A stretch of DNA of 64,000 bases from NCBI GenBank assembly GCA_963836015.1, contig CAWIIF010000015.1:2046001-2110000 (forward strand). The letters are read 5' to 3'. The stretch is from CAWCDJ01 sp963836015 (GTDB taxonomy: Bacteria; Acidobacteriota; Terriglobia; Bryobacterales; Bryobacteraceae). The notes under the pieces were generated by a model. That model made no database searches, was not told the origin of the DNA, and saw only the letters and a list, made by a program, of their open reading frames with translations. Both the position numbers and the translations under genes were made by a program. This document shows positions 57,842-64,000 of the stretch, in pieces; position 1 is the stretch's first letter; every line of letters starts with the position of its first letter.

Positions 57842-60579
57842 TTGACAATCTTTCGGTGGCCTGGAGCCTGCGCCTGTACCGCAGGCTGGCTGCCGCCTTT
57901 CCGTTCGAATTCAAGAACGTCTACGGCGACGAGATGGTGCAGGCCGCCGAAGATGCCGCCGAGGCGGTCTGGCGGCGGCACGGCGCTACAGGCCTGGTTC
58001 GGCTGCTGGCGGATATTGCCGTGCGCCTGCCGGTGGAATACCTGGCCGAGTTCCGCCAGGATGTGCGCTACGGGCTGCGGGCGCTCGGTGCTTCACCCGG
58101 ATTTACGGCCGTGGCGCTGATCTCGCTCACGCTGGGGATTATGGTGGCCACCTGCGCGTTCAGTGAACTGAACGGATTCGTGCTGCGCGATGTCCCGGCG
58201 GTCCAACGGCCGGACGAACTGGTGGTCCTCGGATCGCCGGCTTCGTACCCGGTTTACCGGGAGTACCGAAAGCGCGGGGACCTCTTCACGGGCGCCTTCG
58301 CCTACCTCGCGCCCGTGCCGTTCGAGGTATCGCTCGGCGGCCGCACCGAACGCGCCTGGGGCCATGTCGTCACGTCCTCCTATTTCGATACTTTGGGCGT
58401 GCATCCCTTGTTCGGCCGCTTCTTCGAACCGGCCGACGACCAGCCGGGGCGCGAGCCGCGCGTGGTGGTCAGCCACCAGTTCTGGCAGGACCGCCTGGGC
58501 TCGGACGCCAACGTCACCGGTAAGAGAATCCGTATCAACGGACAACCGTGCACCGTGACCGGCGTGGGGCCGGAAACGTTCGCGGGCGCGTCTCCTATGA
58601 TCTACCCCGCCGACTTCTGGCTTCCGTTGTCGGCCAACTCGAGCCTGGTTCCGGAACTGGCTAACGACGCCGTCGAACAGCCCGGTCTTGCCGTCTTTCA
58701 TGTGGAGGCGCGGATGCGGACCGGCATCGCCCCCGCCCGAGCCGAGGCTGCTCTGGACGCCATCGAGCGCCGGTTCGAGCAGGATCGCGGCCTGCCGGGA
58801 CGGGACCGTCCCGGGCGCCGCGTCACGCTTTTGCCGGCGGGCAAACTGGTGCCCCTTCGCAAGCAGGACCTCCCCATGCTGACGGGATTCTTTGCCGTGC
58901 TGGGCCTGATGATCCTGCTAATCGCCAGCTCCAACATGGCGAACATGCTCCTGGCCCGGGCGGCCGACCGGCGCAAAGAGATCGCGGTCCGCCTGGCGAT
59001 GGGCGCGGGACGCTGGCGCCTCGTCCGCCAGTTGCTCACGGAAAGCGCTTTGATCGCGGCGGCCGCGGGCGTACTCGGGTTTGCGATCGCCTATTGGGTG
59101 ATGAACCTGGCGTCGCGCCAGACGTGGCCGTATGCCATGCCGATGAAGTTCCATCTCGAGCCGGACCTGCGCGTTCTGCTTTTCACGCTGGCCCTGACGG
59201 CGTTCACCGCCCTGGCCTTCGGACTGGCGCCGGCATTGCAGGCGGCTCGCGCCGACCTCACCACCGCGCTGAAGGAGGGCGGCAACGTTCAGCTCCGCCG
59301 CTTCCGCCGATTGAGCCTCCGCAACGTGCTGGTGGTTTCGCAGGTCGCCGGATCACTGGCGCTGCTGCTCATCACTGGCTTCATGGTGATCGGTCACCGG
59401 AGGATTACCGGCGGCAACGTCGGTTTCGATCCGCGCGGCCTGTCGCTGATCTCGCTCGATCCGCGGCGCGACGGCTATTCCGAGGAACAGGCAGCGGGTT
59501 TCTTCGGAAAACTGCTGGAGCGTTCCCGCCGGTTACCTTCCGTCACCGCGGCCAGCCTGGCCGATGCCGTGCCGATGACCATGATCGGAAAGCCGACCGC
59601 AAACTTTTCGGCTGTCGCCGCGAATGGGTCGAAGGCCATTTACGATGCCCGGAAATACGCCGTGAGCTCTGACTTTCTCGATACTATGGGTATCCCGATC
59701 GTGCGCGGGCGCGGCTTGCGCAAGACTGACGAGACGAACGGCTCGATTGCGGCCGTTGTCAGCGAGCGGCTCGCACGGCAATGCTGGGGGCAGGAAGATC
59801 CGCTGGACCGGCGCATCGAAGTCGGCGTGGAAGGTCTTCCTTCATTCGCCGTCGGCGGCGGCAAACGTGACGCCGCGGCGCGGGTCCTTTCGGGCCCGAC
59901 ACAGATCCTCCAAGTAGTTGGGGTAGCCCGCAATGTGCGCGATGGCCTGGCCGTCGCCGCCAGCGACACGCCGCCGGTCATCTATGCGCCCCTGCGCCCG
60001 AGCGATTACGCGCATCCCGGCCTGCAAGGGATCACGCTGCTGGTGCGCGCCGCTCCTGGCAGCGATGCGGCCCGCGCGGTCAGCCAGGAAATCGCCGCCC
60101 TCGACGATCGTATCCGGCCTTTCCAGGTGCGGACCATGCCGGAACAGATCGACCAGGTGATGTATCCCGTGAAGGTCGCGCTGTGGACCTACGGCCTGAT
60201 CGGTATCTTCGGCTTGATCCTTGCTTCGGTGGGGCTTGCCGGAGTCACCGCCTACTCCGTGGCCCAGCGCCGCCGCGAGATCGGCATTCGCATGGCCCTA
60301 GGCGCGCGGGCGAGGGATGTGCTCGGGCTGGTCATGAGGGAGGGCCTGCTGCTGGTCGTTACGGGCGCCGCCATCGGATGGCTAGCTGCCCGGGCGGGCA
60401 TCCGCATGCTCTCCTCCCTTCTGGCCGAGGTCGCGCGAACCGCAGGCACCAGCTCGTCGGACCCCATGCTGCTGGCGGGCGCGCCGCTGCTGCTCGCCAC
60501 GATTGCACTTGTGGCCTGCTATCTGCCGGCGCGGCGATCTACCCGAATCGATCCGGCATCTTCGCTGCGGCAGGAGTAG
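57838..60579 (+). CDS. ADOP-family duplicated orphan ABC permease (MacB/FtsX type)
   Basis: A 913-residue membrane protein. The N-terminal about 80 residues are the ADOP-specific cytosolic extension (SLRLYRRLAAAFPFEFKNVY). The first MacB/FtsX half follows (VRYGLRALGASPGFTAVAL, membrane helix, periplasmic domain with VVVSHQFWQDRLG, helices near 345-460 with NMANMLLARAADRRKEIAVR). The second half follows likewise (NVLVVSQVAGSLALLLITGF, then EIGIRMALGARARDVLGLV). No ATPase gene is beside it, hence orphan. Such permeases may export peptides or drive mechanotransmission using an ATPase encoded elsewhere. Coupled to padR. Confidence 0.92.
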   Translation: MIDNLSVAWSLRLYRRLAAAFPFEFKNVYGDEMVQAAEDAAEAVWRRHGATGLVRLLADIAVRLPVEYLAEFRQDVRYGLRALGASPGFTAVALISLTLGIMVATCAFSELNGFVLRDVPAVQRPDELVVLGSPASYPVYREYRKRGDLFTGAFAYLAPVPFEVSLGGRTERAWGHVVTSSYFDTLGVHPLFGRFFEPADDQPGREPRVVVSHQFWQDRLGSDANVTGKRIRINGQPCTVTGVGPETFAGASPMIYPADFWLPLSANSSLVPELANDAVEQPGLAVFHVEARMRTGIAPARAEAALDAIERRFEQDRGLPGRDRPGRRVTLLPAGKLVPLRKQDLPMLTGFFAVLGLMILLIASSNMANMLLARAADRRKEIAVRLAMGAGRWRLVRQLLTESALIAAAAGVLGFAIAYWVMNLASRQTWPYAMPMKFHLEPDLRVLLFTLALTAFTALAFGLAPALQAARADLTTALKEGGNVQLRRFRRLSLRNVLVVSQVAGSLALLLITGFMVIGHRRITGGNVGFDPRGLSLISLDPRRDGYSEEQAAGFFGKLLERSRRLPSVTAASLADAVPMTMIGKPTANFSAVAANGSKAIYDARKYAVSSDFLDTMGIPIVRGRGLRKTDETNGSIAAVVSERLARQCWGQEDPLDRRIEVGVEGLPSFAVGGGKRDAAARVLSGPTQILQVVGVARNVRDGLAVAASDTPPVIYAPLRPSDYAHPGLQGITLLVRAAPGSDAARAVSQEIAALDDRIRPFQVRTMPEQIDQVMYPVKVALWTYGLIGIFGLILASVGLAGVTAYSVAQRRREIGIRMALGARARDVLGLVMREGLLLVVTGAAIGWLAARAGIRMLSSLLAEVARTAGTSSSDPMLLAGAPLLLATIALVACYLPARRSTRIDPASSLRQE

Positions 60580-60738
60580 GGTCGAGGCTCTAAGGTTGTT
60601 CTCTGGCGCCAGATCGTACGAAACCGGACAAATCCGCGCGCATCGATCGAGTTTTCCCGGTGGATTGCGCGGCAACGATGGCACAATACCCTCTGGTCTT
60701 TACCCGCCGGGAGCGGGAAGAAAGCGGAGGTGTGAACG

Positions 60739-61560
60739 ATGAGAATTCGGGGATTTGCCGGTGTGCTGGCCTTCAGCGTGATGCTGGCGAGCCTCGCGGC
60801 TGCCGCGTATGGCGGGCCGCAGGAGCACGGAATCGGCAACGGCAACGACAATAACGGTCATGGCGGGCCTTGTGCGGCCCTGCCTTCGCAGGCGGCACTC
60901 AAGGCGGCGTTGAAATCCGCGCGTGCCCAAAGCAATGGCGGATTCAACCTGGACATGTGGGGCACCATCGTCAATCGCGACGGCGTGGTCTGCGCCGTTG
61001 CCTTTACGGGGAACGATCGCGGCGATCAATGGCCCGGCAGCCGCGTCATCGCGGCGCAGAAGGCCAATACGGCGAACGCGTTCAGCCTGCCCGGCCTGGC
61101 GCTCTCCACGGCAAATATCTATAGCGCCGTCAATCCCGGGGGCAGCCTCTATGGCCTGCAGGCCAGCAATCCGGTGGATACGGACGTGGCGTATCGCGGC
61201 AATGCGGCCAACTACGGACAGACGAACGACCCCATGGTGGGCGGCAAGATCGGGGGCGTCAACGTCTTCGGCGGCGGCCTGGCGCTTTATAACGCGAGCC
61301 ACCAGCTCATCGGGGCTCTGGGAGTTAGCGGCGATTCGTCGTGCGCCGATCATAACATCGCCTGGCGCACGCGCAACAACCTGATGCTGGATTACGTTCC
61401 AGCGGGCGTCAGCGGCGATCCCACCCGGCCCGATAACATCGTCTACGACATCAGTGTTCCCGCGGGCTTCCAGATCGGCGTCAGCACGAGCGGCTGGGGG
61501 CACCCGGTCTGCACCGCGGCCGCGAAGACGATTTCGCAGTCCCTGCCGGTGAAGCACTAG
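60739..61560 (+). CDS. Secreted GlcG/HbpS-like haem-degrading-type protein
   Basis: A 273-residue protein after a GGAGG site, with a signal peptide (GFAGVLAFSVMLASLAAAAYG) and a Gly/Asn-rich spacer (GIGNGNDNNGHGG). The rest is GlcG/HbpS (DUF336)-like: MWGTIVNRDGVVCAVAFTG, RVIAAQKANTANAFS, and GGLALYNASHQLIGALGVSG, SSCADHNIAWR. HbpS binds haem and modulates oxidative-stress sensing in Streptomyces. Whether this copy binds haem is not visible. It is 159 nt after the ADOP gene, with its own likely promoter. Confidence 0.85.
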   Translation: MRIRGFAGVLAFSVMLASLAAAAYGGPQEHGIGNGNDNNGHGGPCAALPSQAALKAALKSARAQSNGGFNLDMWGTIVNRDGVVCAVAFTGNDRGDQWPGSRVIAAQKANTANAFSLPGLALSTANIYSAVNPGGSLYGLQASNPVDTDVAYRGNAANYGQTNDPMVGGKIGGVNVFGGGLALYNASHQLIGALGVSGDSSCADHNIAWRTRNNLMLDYVPAGVSGDPTRPDNIVYDISVPAGFQIGVSTSGWGHPVCTAAAKTISQSLPVKH

Positions 61561-61593
61561 AGTCGTCGCGAGTAACACACAGAACGGGTTGGC

Positions 61594-63057
61594 CTACAGT
61601 GTCAGGATCGCGACTTCGAGGCCGTGAAGCCGTACTGCCTTTCTAGCCGGTGCGATGGTCCGCGGCTCGCCGCCTTTCGTCTCCTGATTCACGAATCGGA
61701 CTTGTTTTACGACTTCGGGCAACTGGACGTCGAGATCCCGATCGCGCTTGTTGACCATCAGGACGTTGTGCTCTCCGGCTTTCGAGATGTAGGCGAGGGC
61801 GTAAACGTAGGGCGACGTGCTCCTGGCTTCCACGATGCGGTCTCCGGGCCCGAAATTGTCCTTCAACAGCTGCAGGACGCGGAACCGCGCATTGGGTGCG
61901 CCCGTGTTCCAGTCGACCATCGATACGCTCGGGAACTGCGTCGGATAGCCCACGAGCTGCGATTCGCCCGCGATGTCGATTCCGAGCTCGGCCAGGTGAC
62001 CGAACACGTACGCGTAGCAAGCGCCGGAGAGGTTCCAGTAGGAGTCCGGAATCGGTTCGCCGCCTTTCGGATCGCCGGGCAGGATCGAGCCGATCTCATT
62101 GACCGTCGTTCGCGTTGCGGGCGAGTACCGCTTGCGGATCTCCTCGATGTAGCGCGCGGTCGCGAGGAAGCGGTCGGCCTGGTCGAAATACGTGAACTGC
62201 TGGATTGCCGGAGTTTGATCGGCGGTCGGAGTCGCGTAGAAATGGTACGAGATCATATCCAGCGGAATGCCCGGCTTGTGGTTCTTCGGGTTGAGGAAGT
62301 ACTCGAACATGCGGGCGTCGCCGGACGGGTATGCCACCGATACTCCGACGAATTTCATCCGCGGCGCCACTTTCCGGATCGCCGCGACGATCGCATCATA
62401 GCGGGCGGTGTACTGCTCGGGCGTGGTGTGATGTTCGAGGTCGGGCTCGTTGAGGACCTCCCAATAGTCGATCGGAAAACGATGCCCGGACTCGTGCCGC
62501 TTGCCGAGTTCATCGGTGAACCCGCCGTTCACGTACCAGCCGACCAGGCGCGCGTAATACTCGCCCAGCTCCTTTCCGGAGGGGTCGCGAAGCTCGGTTC
62601 CCTGCGTGTAGTCCCAGACGGCCTCATCGGGGTTGCGCGGGTATTCCACGGGCTTGGGAGTGCGGAACATCCACGCCGGAATCGTGCTGAAATTCAGAAC
62701 GACCGGATGCCCCTTGGTGGCATTCAGGAAATCGATCGTCATCGGATCGATCAAGGAGAAATCCCAGGAAGCCTTCGAGTCAGACGGCGGCTCGAGCTCG
62801 GCGACGCCCAACCGGGGGTAGGGAAGCCAGGGGACATAGCGCACATAGTCGGCGCCCAGCTTCTGAAGCTCGGCGAAGACCCGGTCGTGAATCGTCGAGC
62901 CACGGCGCAGCGGCGGATTCACCACCACCTGCAGCGTGGCCGTCGTGTTCGAGACTCGCTCTACGTGGTCCCAGGAGACCGTGATGGATTGCGCGCCGGC
63001 AAGGCCCGCCGCCGCCATGAGCATGGCGAAGGCAGCTCGGATCGTTCGGATCGACAT
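61594..63057 (-). CDS. Secreted GH39-like glycoside hydrolase (clan GH-A)
   Basis: 487 residues with a signal peptide (AAFAMLMAAAGLAGAQS). A TIM-barrel reading includes the acid/base motif YWEVLNEPDLEHH (Glu near 203), ISYHFYATPT, and the nucleophile segment TTVNEIGSILPG (Glu near 320). A C-terminal beta domain follows (VYALAYISKAGEHNVLMVNK). This order fits GH39-type enzymes (beta-xylosidase or alpha-iduronidase-like); the substrate is unassigned. The gene is 8 nt after the isomerase-like gene, so the two form an operon. Confidence 0.8.
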   Translation of the reverse strand: MSIRTIRAAFAMLMAAAGLAGAQSITVSWDHVERVSNTTATLQVVVNPPLRRGSTIHDRVFAELQKLGADYVRYVPWLPYPRLGVAELEPPSDSKASWDFSLIDPMTIDFLNATKGHPVVLNFSTIPAWMFRTPKPVEYPRNPDEAVWDYTQGTELRDPSGKELGEYYARLVGWYVNGGFTDELGKRHESGHRFPIDYWEVLNEPDLEHHTTPEQYTARYDAIVAAIRKVAPRMKFVGVSVAYPSGDARMFEYFLNPKNHKPGIPLDMISYHFYATPTADQTPAIQQFTYFDQADRFLATARYIEEIRKRYSPATRTTVNEIGSILPGDPKGGEPIPDSYWNLSGACYAYVFGHLAELGIDIAGESQLVGYPTQFPSVSMVDWNTGAPNARFRVLQLLKDNFGPGDRIVEARSTSPYVYALAYISKAGEHNVLMVNKRDRDLDVQLPEVVKQVRFVNQETKGGEPRTIAPARKAVRLHGLEVAILTL

Positions 63058-63065
63058 ATCAATCC

Positions 63066-64000
63066 TCAGCAGATGCGGACCGTTTCCAACCCCAGAAGGC
63101 TACCCAGTTTTTCGATCTTGCCGGCTACCTGCCCAACGCCCACGGCGCAATGGTGCGCCGGCCCTTCCGCGTTCCATCTCTCCATGAACTTCCGCGCGCC
63201 CGCGGGGAAGCGGTAGCGGCTGTTGGTGTTGCCGATCTCCAGAATCGGCCCGGGCACCGACTCGCCTTCGGCCGTCAGGAGCTTAATGGAGCCCGCTTCG
63301 GTCTCCACGACGGAAAGGAGCGTCACCGGCCCATGCCTGACCGACATCTCGACCGACAGGCCGCTTCCCACCTTGCCGTGATAGACGCCCAGCGGCCGGA
63401 CCTTCGTCTTGCCTTGCGCGATGGCCATGTGGCCGGGGCCGTCGTGGCCCATCAGGACGATATCCTCGCGAAAATCGGTAGCGTAATATTCGGTGAACGA
63501 TCCGCCCGCGCCGAACGCATCCATGATCTTCATGGCTTGCACGTTCTTGACCTCATACTCGCCGGCCACGGGAATGCCGCGAGCCGTGAGCAGGCTGGTC
63601 CCGAGAATGATGGAGCTGATGGCGTCCTCGTTTTCCGGAATGCCGATGCCCTGGTAGTAGTAGGCGAGCGACCCGAGTCCGTGCTCCGCGACCAAACGGT
63701 CCAGCGCGACCGAGGTGCGGGCCGCGCGGCGCAACTCGCCGGCCGGACAGCCGGGCTGGACGTCGAAGGCGCTGTGGAAGAGGTCGACGCGCGCGTCGAT
63801 CTCCGGTTCGCACACGCCCTGACGCAGCCGCGCCAGCTCGTCCACCTCGAGCATCTCCATGTGGCCGCCGAAGGCCGCGCAGTGCCGTGTCAGATCGGAA
63901 TAGATGTCCAGCATGCCGCCGTAGTAGTGGCCCATGAGGCCCAGACGGTTGTGCTCCATCACGTGCGCCGCCCGCGCGGCTTGCACCCAGCCGGCGATCT
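63066..64000 (-). CDS. L-arabinose/L-fucose-isomerase-like enzyme, 5' part outside window
   Basis: The C-terminal 311 residues are present; the frame continues past the right edge. It has LGLMGHYYGGMLDIYSDLTR, LGTSLLTARGIPVAGEYEVK, GAGGSFTEYYATDFREDIVL and MGHDGPGHMAIAQGK, the Glu and His ligands expected of the arabinose/fucose isomerase fold. The family interconverts aldoses and ketoses with Mn2+; the exact sugar is not evident. It is followed by the GH39-like glycosidase, so the pair may release and then isomerise a plant-type sugar. Confidence 0.8.
   Translation of the reverse strand, partial: IAGWVQAARAAHVMEHNRLGLMGHYYGGMLDIYSDLTRHCAAFGGHMEMLEVDELARLRQGVCEPEIDARVDLFHSAFDVQPGCPAGELRRAARTSVALDRLVAEHGLGSLAYYYQGIGIPENEDAISSIILGTSLLTARGIPVAGEYEVKNVQAMKIMDAFGAGGSFTEYYATDFREDIVLMGHDGPGHMAIAQGKTKVRPLGVYHGKVGSGLSVEMSVRHGPVTLLSVVETEAGSIKLLTAEGESVPGPILEIGNTNSRYRFPAGARKFMERWNAEGPAHHCAVGVGQVAGKIEKLGSLLGLETVRIC

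Overview
The window is GC-rich and carries several hallmarks of Acidobacteria of the Bryobacterales/Solibacter type. These are a PadR regulator coupled to a duplicated orphan permease (ADOP type), two further PadR genes, a winged-helix/TPR regulator, a DUF5916 outer-membrane protein, and a secreted protein ending in the Solibacter-type TIGR03437 domain. The lineage is inferred from these families; no rRNA gene is present.

Layout. 1-8.3 kb: start of a Tat-exported Gfo/Idh/MocA oxidoreductase, a fused E1 alpha/beta dehydrogenase, a metallo-beta-lactamase-fold hydrolase, a membrane protein, two PadR regulators lacking a permease partner, a CadC-like wHTH/TPR regulator and a small histidine kinase. 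8.3-15.4 kb: a decayed integrated element, read mostly on the minus strand: an AlpA-like regulator, a broken CHC2 primase/DUF3987 gene, small coupled ORFs and MNT/HEPN remnants. It ends at the 3' half of a tRNA-Pro gene, which looks like an attachment-site scar.

15.4-25.2 kb: a tightly packed minus-strand operon: enolase-superfamily enzyme, FAD/Fe-S oxidase, PPC-domain protein, GH15 glucoamylase, SDR, pyruvate-oxidase-like ThDP enzyme. Four of the six genes carry single-base frame changes, as do several element genes and a GT39 glycosyltransferase ending near 25.3 kb. East of 26 kb almost all genes are intact. This pattern suggests either local sequence error or local gene decay.

29.2-48.8 kb: the most striking region, a signalling island of 13 genes. 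It holds kaiC-kaiB-histidine kinase-LuxR response regulator as one operon, with a divergent CHASE3 kinase across a palindrome. Next come two small kinases without sensor domains, an NtrC-type sigma54 activator, a receiver-like protein missing its phosphoacceptor, two receiver/PAS kinases, a lone receiver, and a 1,921-residue soluble hybrid kinase. That kinase has nine nearly identical 92-residue HAMP-type repeats, a GAF domain and three receivers.

49-64 kb: an esterase-like hydrolase, a cytidylate-kinase-like protein with a BON-like tail, an overlooked 55-residue gene coupled to a damaged tandem HTH protein, DUF5916, a Baeyer-Villiger-type monooxygenase, an ankyrin/CxxCH/toroid chimera, the PadR-ADOP pair, a GlcG/HbpS-like secreted protein, and a GH39-like glycosidase next to an arabinose/fucose-isomerase-like enzyme that runs off the right edge.
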